Assembly: GCA_024405215.1 (NCBI GenBank)
Contig: JAKSPB010000004.1
Coordinates: 1-64,000, forward strand
DNA: 64,000 nucleotides
Origin: Lentisphaeria bacterium
Lineage (GTDB): Bacteria > Verrucomicrobiota > Lentisphaeria > Oligosphaerales > Oligosphaeraceae
Reading direction: 5' to 3'
Shown: in pieces, positions 33,683 to 42,693 of the stretch
How the letters are laid out: the number at the start of each line of letters is the position of its first letter
Numbering within the stretch: position 1 is the first letter of the stretch
Translations under genes and position numbers: made by a program
The notes under the pieces: generated by a model
Told to the model about the DNA's origin: nothing
Database searches by the model: none
Seen by the model: the letters and a program-made list of their open reading frames with translations, nothing else

Positions 33683-35152
33683 ATGGATTCAATACAGACA
33701 TTTTCCTTTCCCTGCCCGGACGAGGCGCAGGAAATCATCCGGACTTTGCAGACGGCGGGATACCAGGCGGTCTTCGCCGGCGGTTGCGTGAGGGATTCGT
33801 TGCTGGGGGCGAAGCCCCATGACTGGGACATCGCCACCAGCGCCCGTCCCGAAGAGGTCGAGGCGGTCTTCCAAAAGACATTTCCCGTGGGGCGACAATT
33901 CGGCATCGTGTTGGTGGTCGGCAGCCAGGGGACGCCATACGAGGTGGCTTCTTTCCGGGGCGAGAGCACCTATACGGACGGGCGGCATCCGGACGGAATT
34001 CGCTTCGTGGCCATGGAGGAGGATGTGAAACGACGCGATTTCACGGTGAATGCGTTGCTTTTCGATCCCGTTGCCGGGAAGTTGTTGGATTTCGTGGGCG
34101 GCGAGGCGGATTTGCATGCGGGCATTCTCCGCGCGGTGGGGGAGCCCGCCTTGCGCTTCCAGGAGGACCGGTTACGGATTCTGCGGGCGGTCCGTTTTGC
34201 CGCAAATCTGGGATTCACGCTGGAAGGCGATACTTGGAAGGCGGTTTGCCAGCATGCGTCCGCGGTGAAGAATTGCGTCTCCTGGGAACGGATTCGCGAG
34301 GAGCTGGAGAAGATGCTGATCAAAGGCGCATCGCGGCCGGCCTTTGAAATGTTGGAGAAGTGCGGTCTGCTGGAGGAACTTCTGCCGGAAGTGTCGGCGG
34401 AACGCGGAGTGGAACAGCCGCCGCAGTTCCATCCCGAAGGAGATGTCTGGCAGCATCAGCTGAAATTGCTGGGATTTCTGGATGAGACAATTCGTGGAAT
34501 CCAGTCAGCAGGGGGATTGCTGCCAGAAGGGGCCACGTGTCCATGGGAGGAGTGCTTTTCGGCGGATGGCGTCTTGCAGCGGGTTTCCGAGGCGGAAATC
34601 CGTTGGCTGTGCTGGGCGGCGTTGCTGCATGACATCGGCAAGCCGCCGACTTTTGTCCAGGCCGAGGATCGGATCCGATTCAATGGGCATGACGTGGTCG
34701 GGGCGGACATGGCATCGGCGGTATTGCAACGCCTGCGCCATTCTTCGGAGACGGTGGACAATGTTTCCTATCTGGTGCGACAGCACATGGCGGTGATTCA
34801 GCTGCCCCAGGCACGGTTGGCGCGTATGCGGAGATATCTTCAGCATCAGCGTTTCCCGTTGCTATTGGAATTACTGCGCCTGGATACCTTGTCATCGTTC
34901 GGAGACTTGACCTTGCATGGACAGATGGTGAAGCTGTGGCAGGAAGAGGCAGCCAGGCCGCATCCGGCGCAGCCCACCATCAATGGCCGGGACCTGCTGG
35001 CGCGCGGGGTGCTTGCCGGACCGAAAATGGGGCGGCTTTTGCAGGAATGCGCAGACTACGAACTGGAGCATCCGTTCCTGAACCGGGAGGATGCCCTGAA
35101 ATGGCTGGATCGGTTTTTGGCCGTCAAGCATTCCGTGGCACGAAGAGTGTGA
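33683..35152 (+). CDS. cca: CCA tRNA nucleotidyltransferase with HD domain
   Basis: A 489-aa class II nucleotidyltransferase that builds or repairs the 3'-CCA of tRNA. The head carries VFAGGCVRDSLLG and the metal Asp pair in HDWDIATSA, then RRDFTVNALLFDP and the template motif EDRLRILRAVRFAA near residue 160. An HD phosphohydrolase domain follows (LCWAALLHDIGKPPTF near residue 315; FNGHDVVGADMA). The start ATG 33683 is preferred to GTG 33674, which would overlap the previous gene. Because the window's tRNA-Gly already encodes CCA, this enzyme is at least partly for repair. Confidence 0.9.
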   Translation: MDSIQTFSFPCPDEAQEIIRTLQTAGYQAVFAGGCVRDSLLGAKPHDWDIATSARPEEVEAVFQKTFPVGRQFGIVLVVGSQGTPYEVASFRGESTYTDGRHPDGIRFVAMEEDVKRRDFTVNALLFDPVAGKLLDFVGGEADLHAGILRAVGEPALRFQEDRLRILRAVRFAANLGFTLEGDTWKAVCQHASAVKNCVSWERIREELEKMLIKGASRPAFEMLEKCGLLEELLPEVSAERGVEQPPQFHPEGDVWQHQLKLLGFLDETIRGIQSAGGLLPEGATCPWEECFSADGVLQRVSEAEIRWLCWAALLHDIGKPPTFVQAEDRIRFNGHDVVGADMASAVLQRLRHSSETVDNVSYLVRQHMAVIQLPQARLARMRRYLQHQRFPLLLELLRLDTLSSFGDLTLHGQMVKLWQEEAARPHPAQPTINGRDLLARGVLAGPKMGRLLQECADYELEHPFLNREDALKWLDRFLAVKHSVARRV

Positions 35153-35468
35153 TGTCGGAAATGTCCGGGAAATGGCAAAACTATACAAAATGCGTATGTG
35201 TTTTTACTTGTTTGTATGGTATGTGCCGAAGTTGTTCAAAAAAGTCATAGTTTCCTAAAAGACGGTATGTTGTGAAGAAATATCATTTACTGAAAGTATT
35301 TGATTTTTGCGAAAAAACAATTAAATTATGGAAAACTCCCGGAATCTTCGGGAGAATCTGATTTTTTATTGGGAAACATAGGAAAAGTTTTCTGGGAAAA
35401 GTTTCCAGTCGTGTTGCATGATGTTGAAGCAATCTTGGGAAAACGGAGTAACTTACGGAGACAAAAGA
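35153..35468. other. Leader region of glycogen operon
   Basis: About 315 gene-free, AT-rich bases. A hairpin CTCCCG-GAATCTT-CGGGAG (35336-35354) followed by AATCTGATTTTTTATT is a good intrinsic terminator, for cca or as a leader attenuator. TTGATT (about 35308) and AAATTA (about 35330) just before it are weak promoter-like hexamers. Downstream, GGAAA..TTTCC and repeated GGGAAA motifs flank the gene start. Confidence 0.45.
35336..35366 (+). terminator. Intrinsic terminator upstream of glycogen genes
   Basis: A six-pair GC stem (CTCCCG/CGGGAG) with a seven-base loop and a following T-rich tract ending TTTTTTATT. It lies 184 bp after cca and about 100 bp before the CBM48 gene. Confidence 0.65.
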
Positions 35469-35831
35469 ATGCCTTCTGCAAAGAAAGAAAATGTCGAGAA
35501 GAAGCCTGTAAAGAAGAGTACTGCCAAAAAGAGCAACCCGCGTGCGGGGCAGCCTCGTGGACATCGCGTGTCGCTTACCTATTTGAACGAACCCGGCAAG
35601 CAGGTCTTTGTCGCGGGATCCTTCAATGACTGGGATCCCACTGCCCGTCAGCTGGTGGATGCCAAAGGCAACGGCGAGTATTTCGTGCGGTTCCTGCTGA
35701 AGAAGGGCGTCTACCAATACAAGCTGATTGTGGACGGACAGTGGATCCTGGATCCCGAGAATCCCAGGACCGTGGCCAACGACCTGGGTGGTTTCAACAA
35801 TGTTCTGGAAGTCGCCCCGGACGAAGACTAG
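35469..35831 (+). CDS. Stand-alone CBM48 (glycogen-binding) protein
   Basis: A 120-aa protein. Residues 1-32 are a Lys/Ala-rich basic tail (KKPVKKSTAKKS), and residues 35-118 form a CBM48/AMPK-beta-like carbohydrate-binding module (GKQVFVAGSFNDWDP; GVYQYKLIVDGQWILDPENP). It has no catalytic domain and no export signal. ACGGAG precedes the ATG. It is the first gene of a probable operon with glgA and glgB, so it likely docks on glycogen and may tether the enzymes or regulate the granule. The basic tail resembles the N-terminus of the branching enzyme two genes on. Confidence 0.85.
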   Translation: MPSAKKENVEKKPVKKSTAKKSNPRAGQPRGHRVSLTYLNEPGKQVFVAGSFNDWDPTARQLVDAKGNGEYFVRFLLKKGVYQYKLIVDGQWILDPENPRTVANDLGGFNNVLEVAPDED

Positions 35832-35894
35832 TTTCACACGGTCGTCGTCTGCCGGTTGCGCATTCTACTTCAGAGTTAGGAGAAGAGAAGAATA

Positions 35895-37553
35895 ATGTCG
35901 AAAGAAGAGAAGCCAAGGTTCGTTCCGTTGAAAAGCACGGAAGAGCTGATGGATACAAAATCCGATGTGCAGATTCTGCACCGCGAGGACGTCAGTCCGG
36001 ATTGTCCGAAGATCTTGGTCGTGACTCCGGAGATCACCTATTTGCCCGAACGGATTCTAAGCAGTGGCTATGGCACAAATGATCATAGCGACCTGACCAA
36101 CCAGAATGTCTCCTATTCCTCCAAGGCCGGTGGTCTGGCGGATGTCTCCGCCTCGCTGGTTTCCGCCTTGTATGACATGGGTGCGGATGTGCATGTGGCG
36201 CTGCCGTTCTATCGGCGGCTCTACCATATCGACCCGGAAAAGATGGACCACTACGAGAAGCGCCGTCTTGAGCTGGCGAACGCGGTCCCGGAGGAGCGGG
36301 TCCATTTTGCGCAGGACTACATCTTCAATTACCGGGAACGTGTCTATTCCGCCGATCCGGAGCGTTCCGTGCACATCAGCCTGGCCTTCCAGCGCGAAGT
36401 CATCAACCATACCATCCCCGAACTGCAGCCGGATCTGATTCATTGCAACGACTGGATGACGGGACTGCTTCCCGCCTTTGCCCGCCGGATGCGCATTCCC
36501 AGCCTCTTTACAGTTCATAACATCCATACGCAGAAGACAACCATGGAGCAGATTGAGAATGCCGGCATTGACGCCGCGTTCTTCTGGCATAACCTCTACT
36601 TCGAGCGCCCGCCATGGTCCTACGAGGAAAGCCGTTCCTGCAACCGGGTGGACTTCCTGACTTCCGGCATTTTTGCCTCGCACTTCATCAATACCGTCTC
36701 CCCTACGTTCTTGAAGGAGATCGTAGAGGGACGTCATGGCTTTGTTCCGGGCTACATCCAGCAGGAGATCTCCAACAAATTCCATGCCGGAGTGGCATCG
36801 GGCATTTTGAATGCGCCAGACCATGACGATGATCCCGCAGTGGATTCCGCGCTGAGCATCCACTATACGGCGGAGAACCATGTCGAGGCCAAGCGCAAGA
36901 TCAAGGTGGAGTTCCAGGAAAAGGTCGGTCTGCAGGTCAATCCCGATGCACCGCTCTTCTTCTGGCCGAGCCGCCTGGATCCCGTCCAAAAGGGGCCCCA
37001 GCTCTTGTCGTCCATCCTTTACAATGTCATCCACAGGTACTGGGATCAGCAAATCCAGTTCGCTTTTGTGGCAGACGGTCCTTACCAGCACGTTTTCCGC
37101 TCCATTTCGGACCAGCACCAGTTCCATAATCTGGTGGCGGTGCTTTCCTTTGACAAGAATCTTTCCAAGCAAGGCTATGCGGCTTCGGATTTCATCCTGA
37201 TGCCCTCCAGCTACGAACCCTGCGGCCTGCCTCAAATGACGGCGCCGATCTACGGAAGCCTCCCCTTGGTGCATGACACGGGCGGTCTCCACGATACGGT
37301 TACCGATCTGGATGTGAATGCGCATACGGGAAATGGCTTCATTTTCAAAGACTTCGATGCCAGCGGCCTGGCATGGGCCATTGACCAGGCCATGAATTTC
37401 TGGAAGCAGCCTGCGGAGGTCCGGGCGCGGGAAATTGCGCGTGTCATGCGGGAAAGCAAGAAGCGCTTCAACCATCAGCAGACCGCTCAGGCATACATTG
37501 ATCTTTACGAAAAGATGCTCCATCGTAAGCTGGTGGAGTGGAACCAGGGCTAA
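35895..37553 (+). CDS. glgA: Glycogen/starch synthase (GT5)
   Basis: A 552-aa GT-B enzyme extending alpha-1,4-glucan chains from ADP- or UDP-glucose. The N-terminal nucleotide-sugar loop reads KAGGLADVSASL, here near residue 78 because of an N-terminal extension and an insert (GYGTNDHSDLTNQ). LIHCNDWMTGLLP and TVHNIHTQKT are family-like, and the C-terminal donor site reads FILMPSSYEPCGLPQM with HDTGGLHDTV. It is longer than E. coli GlgA (477 aa). A ribosome site GGAGAAGAG precedes the ATG at 35895. It lies between the CBM48 protein and the branching enzyme. Confidence 0.92.
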   Translation: MSKEEKPRFVPLKSTEELMDTKSDVQILHREDVSPDCPKILVVTPEITYLPERILSSGYGTNDHSDLTNQNVSYSSKAGGLADVSASLVSALYDMGADVHVALPFYRRLYHIDPEKMDHYEKRRLELANAVPEERVHFAQDYIFNYRERVYSADPERSVHISLAFQREVINHTIPELQPDLIHCNDWMTGLLPAFARRMRIPSLFTVHNIHTQKTTMEQIENAGIDAAFFWHNLYFERPPWSYEESRSCNRVDFLTSGIFASHFINTVSPTFLKEIVEGRHGFVPGYIQQEISNKFHAGVASGILNAPDHDDDPAVDSALSIHYTAENHVEAKRKIKVEFQEKVGLQVNPDAPLFFWPSRLDPVQKGPQLLSSILYNVIHRYWDQQIQFAFVADGPYQHVFRSISDQHQFHNLVAVLSFDKNLSKQGYAASDFILMPSSYEPCGLPQMTAPIYGSLPLVHDTGGLHDTVTDLDVNAHTGNGFIFKDFDASGLAWAIDQAMNFWKQPAEVRAREIARVMRESKKRFNHQQTAQAYIDLYEKMLHRKLVEWNQG

Positions 37554-37566
37554 TTCAAACTTAATC

Positions 37567-39645
37567 ATGTCCGCGGTCTCTGCATCCAGCAAACGTCTTC
37601 CGAAGAAAAGCTCTTCCCGTAAGCGCACTCCGAAGAAAGTTGTGGCGCTGCCGAAACTTTTCCGGGATACCTGGCTGATGCCTTTCCTGGACGTCTACCG
37701 GAAGCGGCAGGAGTTTGTTGCCCGGCGGCGCCGGGAGTTCCTAGGAAGTCCAGCCGGGAGGCTTGCGGAAAAGGCCGACTGGCATTTGCGATACGGCCTT
37801 CAGCGCCAGGAAGACGGCAATTGGCTTTTTCGGGAATGGCTGCCGGGTGTCACTGCCGCCTGCCTGCTGGGGGAGTTCAATCGATGGGAGGCATCGCCTT
37901 GGTTTGAGCTCCATCCAGTGGAAGGGACGGAGGATTGGGAGGCGGTTATCCCCGGAACGCTGATTTCCCACGGCCAGGCCTTCCAGCTTTATGTGGAATG
38001 GCCCGGCGGAAGCGGCTGGCGGCTGCCGACGGCCACGCGGTGCATTCGGCGGGAAACGCAGGCGGACGGCCATGTGCTGTTCAATGCCGTGGCTTGGGCG
38101 CCGGAAACGGAATATGTCTGGAAGCATGACGACTTCCGGCCTTCGCGCCAGGCGCTGATTTACGAGGCGCACGTGGGCATCGCCCAGAGTGAACCGCGCG
38201 TGGGGACCTGGCGGGAGTTCGCCGACAATGTTTTGCCCCGAATTGCCAAAGATGGCTACACCTGCGTGCAGTTGATGGCTGTGGCGGAGCATCCTTACTA
38301 TGCCTCCTTCGGATATCATGTCTCGAATTATTACACGCCGGCTGACAATTTCGGTTCGCCCGATGACCTGAAATATCTGGTCGATACCGCGCACGGTTTG
38401 GGGCTGCGGGTGATCATGGACCTTGTACACTCCCATTCGGTGAAGAATGAACTGGAAGGGCTGGGAAATTTCGCGGGGCATCGCGAGCAGTTCTTCCATG
38501 CGGGCGAAAAAGGCGAGCATCCCGCCTGGAACTCCTACTGTTTCGATTACAGCAAGCCGCAAGTGCTGCGCTTCCTGCTCTCCAACTGCCGCTTTTGGCT
38601 GGAGGAATATCATTTTGACGGTTTCCGCTTCGATGGCGTCACCAGCATGCTTTATTTCGATCACGGTCTGGACCATGCCTTCACGAGTTATGACGACTAC
38701 TTCGGTCCCAACGTGGACTGGGATTCTGTCGCCTACCTGACATTGGCCAACGAGTTGTGCCACAGCCTTGGAAAAGAGGTCTGGACCATCGCCGAGGATG
38801 TGTCGGGGATGCCGGGGTTGGGCATGGCTGTGGGCGACGGCGGAATGGGCTTTGATTTCCGTCTGGCCATGGGCGTCACGGATTTCTGGTTCAAGCTCCT
38901 GGATCGTCTCGATGAGTTTTGGGATATTGGCGGATTGTGGTACGAACTGACCAACCGCCGGCAGGATGAAAAGACAATTTCCTATGTGGAATGCCATGAC
39001 CAGGCGCTGGTGGGCGGACAGACCTTCCTCTTCCGATGCCTGGGCAGCGCCATGTACGATTCCATGGACGTGAATAGCCGGAGCCTCTTGGTTGACCGGG
39101 GGATTGCGCTGCACAAGATGGCGCGTCTTGCTACTGCGGCCTCAGCAGGGCAGGGCTATCTGAATTTCATCGGAAACGAGTTCGGGCATCCCGAATGGCT
39201 GGATTTCCCGCGCATCGGAAACGGCTGGTCGTACGACCATGCGCGGCGTCGATGGGATCTCTGCGATGCGCCCCAGCTGCGCTATCAGTATCTCAATGCC
39301 TTTGATCAGGCGATGATGGCATTGCTGAAGTCGGTCCCTGATTTCTATGAGCATCCGGCGGAATATCGGCTGGTGGACAATGATCGGCATCTGATCGTCT
39401 TTGAGCGCGCGGGGCTGCTTTTCGCCTGCAACTTCCATCCCACGGAGTGTTATGTGGCTTGTGAATTGCCCTGCGAGGGCCATGAATACGCTTTGGTGCT
39501 GGATTCCGATGCCGACGAGTTCAATGGCTTTGGACGCGTGGAACCTGGACAGCACTTCTTCAATCTCTCAAACGAGGGGGAATATCGCCGAATTTCCGTC
39601 TATCTTCCCAACCGCACCGCGCTGGTGCTGAAGAAGGTGAACTGA
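37567..39645 (+). CDS. glgB: 1,4-alpha-glucan branching enzyme, plant-like GH13_8 type
   Basis: A 692-aa branching enzyme making alpha-1,6 branches. Residues 1-25 are a basic tail (KRLPKKSSSRKRTPKK), then a CBM48-like domain and the GH13 barrel. IYEAHVGIAQSEPRVGTW, ASFGYHVSNYYTPA and DLVHSHSVKN resemble plant and animal branching enzymes more than E. coli GlgB. Catalytic residues: Asp in FRFDGVTSM, Glu in TIAEDVSGMPG, Asp in VECHDQALVGG. A C-terminal beta domain ends near the final residues. ATG 37567 lies 13 bp after glgA; the frame open from 37435 overlaps glgA and is rejected. The plant-like subtype is also known in some Planctomycetes and Verrucomicrobia relatives. Confidence 0.92.
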   Translation: MSAVSASSKRLPKKSSSRKRTPKKVVALPKLFRDTWLMPFLDVYRKRQEFVARRRREFLGSPAGRLAEKADWHLRYGLQRQEDGNWLFREWLPGVTAACLLGEFNRWEASPWFELHPVEGTEDWEAVIPGTLISHGQAFQLYVEWPGGSGWRLPTATRCIRRETQADGHVLFNAVAWAPETEYVWKHDDFRPSRQALIYEAHVGIAQSEPRVGTWREFADNVLPRIAKDGYTCVQLMAVAEHPYYASFGYHVSNYYTPADNFGSPDDLKYLVDTAHGLGLRVIMDLVHSHSVKNELEGLGNFAGHREQFFHAGEKGEHPAWNSYCFDYSKPQVLRFLLSNCRFWLEEYHFDGFRFDGVTSMLYFDHGLDHAFTSYDDYFGPNVDWDSVAYLTLANELCHSLGKEVWTIAEDVSGMPGLGMAVGDGGMGFDFRLAMGVTDFWFKLLDRLDEFWDIGGLWYELTNRRQDEKTISYVECHDQALVGGQTFLFRCLGSAMYDSMDVNSRSLLVDRGIALHKMARLATAASAGQGYLNFIGNEFGHPEWLDFPRIGNGWSYDHARRRWDLCDAPQLRYQYLNAFDQAMMALLKSVPDFYEHPAEYRLVDNDRHLIVFERAGLLFACNFHPTECYVACELPCEGHEYALVLDSDADEFNGFGRVEPGQHFFNLSNEGEYRRISVYLPNRTALVLKKVN

Positions 39646-39870
39646 TATCCAGAAATTCAAAAGGGGGCGGCCCTTTGCCTGCCTGCGCCGCGTTATATTA
39701 TCTGAAAAGACCCCTGTTCATTGGGGGACTATGTACTTAAATTGCCGTTTCATGGATTGACGGCGGGTCTTGTCCCGCCTCGCCGAGGCGCAAGCCGGGG
39801 GAACTGTCGATCCTGAACACGCAGGCAATTTCAGTATGTAATAATTCCCAATTCATTGAGGACAATTCCC
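39646..39870. other. glgB-lolC gap with GC hairpins
   Basis: About 225 bases. GGCGGG-TCTTGT-CCCGCC (39762-39779) is a clear hairpin, followed by CTCGCCGAGGCG. Upstream AAAGGG..CCCTTT (39660-39676) and CCCCT..GGGGG (39712-39727) may form the glgB terminator. No gene seen. Confidence 0.4.
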
Positions 39871-41160
39871 TTGCGACTTCCCCTGGACATCTTCCTTGCC
39901 CTGCGTTATCTCCGTCCGCGCAGGACATTTGTTTCCGTCATCAGTCTGCTTTCCGTGCTGGGACCGCTGCTGGGCGTGGCGATTCTGCTCATCGTCAGTG
40001 GCGTGATGGCGGGCTTCGACAAGAACATTCGTGACGGCATCATGGATATGTCAGCGCATCTGACGGTCTATCCCATGAACGAGAAGGGCTATTTTGCCGA
40101 GCCGGAGTCCCTCTTGGAGAAGTTGACCGCCGAGGGAGTCGACTACGGCGCCCGGGGGACGCCGGTCATTGAGGGCACCGCGCTGGTGCAGTTGCGGGAC
40201 ACCGTCTATCCCGTCGTGGTGCGCGGCATTCTTCCGGAAACCGACGGCAATGTGACCAAGCTCCAGCGGAATTTCACGAATCGTGGCCATGTGCTGAAGG
40301 AGGGCGAAATCGCCATCGGCGAGCGGATGGGCTTCCGGTTGGGCCTGCATCAGGGAAGCGAACTGCTGATTCATTCTCCTGCCCGCCTGACCAAGAACAT
40401 CCAGTGGAAGGAAGACGGCAAGGTGGATATTCAGGAGCCGGACGAACTCTATCTCCCGGAGGCCTGCCGCATTGCCTCCTTCTTCAACATGGGCGTCAGC
40501 GACTATGATGACAATGTCATCGTGCTCCATCTGGATCAGGCCGCGGATCTCTTCGGGCTGGATTGGGGGTGCGCCACTTCCATTCAGCTGGCGGTGGACG
40601 AGCCGCTGAAGGTGGGCTTCCTGGCGCAGGAACTTCGCGTACGGCATCCGGAATGCCAGTTCGTGACCTGGCAGGAGCAGAATGCGTTGCTTTTCGATAC
40701 TCTCCAGAGCGAGAAGAACCTGATGACCTTTCTCATGGCCTTTATCGTCCTGGTGGCCTCCTTCGCCATCGCGGCTACGCTGATTACCGTGGTGGTCCAG
40801 AAGACCCGGGAAATTGGTATCCTGAAGGCCGTTGGCGTATCCTCCTGGACAGTGGGACGCATCTTCCTCTTCCAAGGATTCCTCATCGGCTTCACGGGCA
40901 CCACGCTGGGCACCATTGCGGGACTGCTTGTGCTGAAATACCGCGACGCCATCGCGGCGTTGCTTTCCAAGATCATGGGCGTGGAGGTCTTCCCGGCGGA
41001 ACTCTATCACCTGACCTCTATTCCCGCCCTCACCACCGCAAATGACCTGATCAGGATCGTGGTGATGTCCTTGGTGATCTGCGTGGGCGCCGCGTTGATT
41101 CCCGCCCTGTATGCGTCGGCGTTCTCGCCGTCCAAGTCCCTGAAGTCGGAGAATGGCTGA
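39871..41160 (+). CDS. Lipoprotein-releasing ABC transporter permease (LolC/E)
   Basis: A 429-aa inner-membrane protein with the FtsX/MacB fold: one membrane span near residues 20-48 (SLLSVLGPLLGVAILLIVSGVM), a periplasmic domain of about 225 residues, then three spans at about 290-312, 325-350 and 390-412. It begins with FLALRYLRPRR, a LolC/E family hallmark. It would extract outer-membrane lipoproteins and hand them to LolA. TTG 39871 has GAGGA eight bases upstream and is preferred to TTG 39856. Its stop overlaps the start of the ATPase gene by one base. A single permease suggests a LolF-like homodimer, unless a second gene lies elsewhere. Confidence 0.85.
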   Translation: MRLPLDIFLALRYLRPRRTFVSVISLLSVLGPLLGVAILLIVSGVMAGFDKNIRDGIMDMSAHLTVYPMNEKGYFAEPESLLEKLTAEGVDYGARGTPVIEGTALVQLRDTVYPVVVRGILPETDGNVTKLQRNFTNRGHVLKEGEIAIGERMGFRLGLHQGSELLIHSPARLTKNIQWKEDGKVDIQEPDELYLPEACRIASFFNMGVSDYDDNVIVLHLDQAADLFGLDWGCATSIQLAVDEPLKVGFLAQELRVRHPECQFVTWQEQNALLFDTLQSEKNLMTFLMAFIVLVASFAIAATLITVVVQKTREIGILKAVGVSSWTVGRIFLFQGFLIGFTGTTLGTIAGLLVLKYRDAIAALLSKIMGVEVFPAELYHLTSIPALTTANDLIRIVVMSLVICVGAALIPALYASAFSPSKSLKSENG

Positions 41161-41825
41161 TGTCTGACAAAAATCCAATGCTTTATCGTCTGCAAGGCGT
41201 CTCCCGGGATTTCCGGCTGGACAAGGGCGTCGTTCATGTGCTTTCCGGATTGAATCTGGAGATTCCCGAAGGGTGCTGGTGTGCGCTGGTAGGCCGCAGC
41301 GGCTCCGGAAAGACCACGCTGTTGCAGTTGCTGGGCTGTCTGGATCGGCCCACTGGCGGTACGATTCTTTATCGCGGGGAAGACCTGGGGCGGATGTCCT
41401 CCAGCCGTCTGACCGCCCTTCGCCGCCGAGAGTTCGGCTTTGTCTTCCAGAGCTACCATCTTCTGCCGGAATTGACCGCTTGGGAGAACGCCGCGTTGCC
41501 GGCATTGGGGTGGTTCGAGAATCGCCAGGAGGCTTACGATCGCGCACGCAAGATGCTGGTGGAGTTCGGGCTGGAGGCGCGGCTGAACCACCGTCCGCCG
41601 GAACTTTCCGGCGGCGAACAGCAACGCGTGGCCATCGCCCGTGCGCTGATTCACAACCCCGCCGTCATCTTGGCGGACGAACCCACGGGAAATCTGGACG
41701 AGGCCTCCGCCAAGGTGGTCGTGGGGATCTTCCAGCGTTTGCACAAGGAACAGGGAAAGACCATCGTCATGGTCACTCATGATCCCGATATCGCAGCCAT
41801 GGCCGAAATTCGCCACCGGCTGTAA
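41160..41825 (+). CDS. lolD: Lipoprotein-releasing ABC transporter ATPase (LolD)
   Basis: A 221-aa ABC ATPase of the MacB/LolD group. Walker A is [14 protein letters not shown] near residue 40, the Q-loop is in [17 protein letters not shown], the signature reads [15 protein letters not shown] and Walker [14 protein letters not shown], with the switch His in VMVTHDP. It couples ATP hydrolysis to lipoprotein release by the preceding permease, with which it overlaps by one base (TGATG). A bidirectional terminator follows. Several lipoproteins in this window (25730, 60672, 62087) are plausible clients. Confidence 0.92.
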   Translation: MSDKNPMLYRLQGVSRDFRLDKGVVHVLSGLNLEIPEGCWCALVGRSGSGKTTLLQLLGCLDRPTGGTILYRGEDLGRMSSSRLTALRRREFGFVFQSYHLLPELTAWENAALPALGWFENRQEAYDRARKMLVEFGLEARLNHRPPELSGGEQQRVAIARALIHNPAVILADEPTGNLDEASAKVVVGIFQRLHKEQGKTIVMVTHDPDIAAMAEIRHRL

Positions 41826-41837
41826 AATAATCAAAAA

Positions 41838-41864
41838 AAAGACCGCCAGAATCTGGCGGTCTTT
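41838..41864. terminator. Bidirectional terminator lolD / tRNA-Gly
   Basis: AAAGACCGCCAGA pairs with TCTGGCGGTCTTT across a single central base. A-run and T-run flanks serve both the plus-strand lolD and the minus-strand tRNA gene that ends at 41870. Confidence 0.9.
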
Positions 41865-41869
41865 GAAAG

Positions 41870-41943
41870 TGGAGCGGGTGATGGGAATCGGACCCACGTG
41901 GTCGGCTTGGAGGGCCGAAGCATTACCATTATGCTACACCCGC
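41870..41943 (-). tRNA. tRNA-Gly (anticodon UCC), atypical C33 and C55
   Basis: Read on the minus strand: acceptor stem GCGGGTG/CACCCGC, discriminator T, encoded CCA (41870-41872). The D arm is GCAT-AATGGTA-ATGC, anticodon stem TCGGC/GCCGA, and the seven-base loop CCTCCAA gives anticodon UCC for Gly. The four-base variable loop is CCAC and the T arm GTGGG-TCCGATT-CCCAT. The fold is complete, but position 33 is C rather than the near-universal U, and position 55 is C rather than U. Both substitutions are rare in elongator tRNAs. A TATAGT box upstream (minus strand, near 41970) may be its promoter. Confidence 0.9.
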
Positions 41944-42000
41944 ATATTGATTTTGGAGAACGAGCATACTATATCGCGAAAATGAAAATTTTCCAGCGAT

Positions 42001-42693
42001 TCAGAAGAGGAAATCCGTATTTCTAGGAAGAATCCAGTCGATCGGTGGCGCGCCTTTTTCCTGCAGGAGACGATTTACGGTGGAAAAGGGCTTTGAGCCG
42101 AAGAATCCCCGATAAGCGGAGAGGGGCGAGGGATGGACGGATGTCACCACCACATGGCGGGATTCGTCAATCAGCGGACGTTTTTCCTGTGCGGGTTTTC
42201 CCCATAGAATGAAAGCGACGGTGCGGGGAAGGGCATTGCAGGCGCGCAGGATGCTGTCAGTCAGCTTCTGCCAGCCCAGCCGATGATGGGACATGGGCTT
42301 TCCGGCCTCCACGCTCAAGACGGTGTTCAGAAGAAGAACGCCACGTTTGGCCCAGGGGCGCAGGTCCGGTGAGGGCATTTCTTCGCCCAAGTCATCCATG
42401 TATTCCTTCAGGATGTTTCGCAGGGAAGGCGGCTGTGGCGTTCCATGGGGGACGGCGAAGGCCAGGCCCATGGCCTGGTCGGGTTCATGGTAGGGGTCCT
42501 GTCCCAAGATGACCGCCCGGACTTTCGAGGGCGGAGTTTCGCGAAGTGCGGTGAAGAGACAACCTTCCGGCGGATAGACGACGCGCCCATTCTCCCGCAT
42601 GGAGGAGACGGTTTCCAATGGCGTCAAATCTGGCGGTTCGGGCAGGATGCGTAACCACTCTTCGGGGAATGTCTCGGAGGTCGCCATGGACAT
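42001..42693 (-). CDS. ung: Uracil-DNA glycosylase, family 1
   Basis: A 230-aa base-excision repair enzyme that removes uracil from DNA. Family 1 motifs are intact: the water-activating loop GQDPYHEPDQAMGLAF near residue 64, LLLNTVLSVEAGKPMSH, AFILWGKPAQEK, and the minor-groove loop VHPSPLSAYRGFFGSKPF with catalytic His. Length is normal. The ATG overlaps the stop of parE by one base (TAATG), so it ends the minus-strand housekeeping operon. A second in-frame Met lies two codons in. Confidence 0.96.
   Translation of the reverse strand: MSMATSETFPEEWLRILPEPPDLTPLETVSSMRENGRVVYPPEGCLFTALRETPPSKVRAVILGQDPYHEPDQAMGLAFAVPHGTPQPPSLRNILKEYMDDLGEEMPSPDLRPWAKRGVLLLNTVLSVEAGKPMSHHRLGWQKLTDSILRACNALPRTVAFILWGKPAQEKRPLIDESRHVVVTSVHPSPLSAYRGFFGSKPFSTVNRLLQEKGAPPIDWILPRNTDFLF

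Noticed and set aside
36057-39114. Long minus-strand frames over glgA and glgB
   Set aside because: Both are antisense to well-supported glycogen genes and have no recognisable domain.
40051-41547. 498-aa minus-strand frame over lolC and lolD
   Set aside because: Spans two overlapping plus-strand transporter genes and shows no domain.
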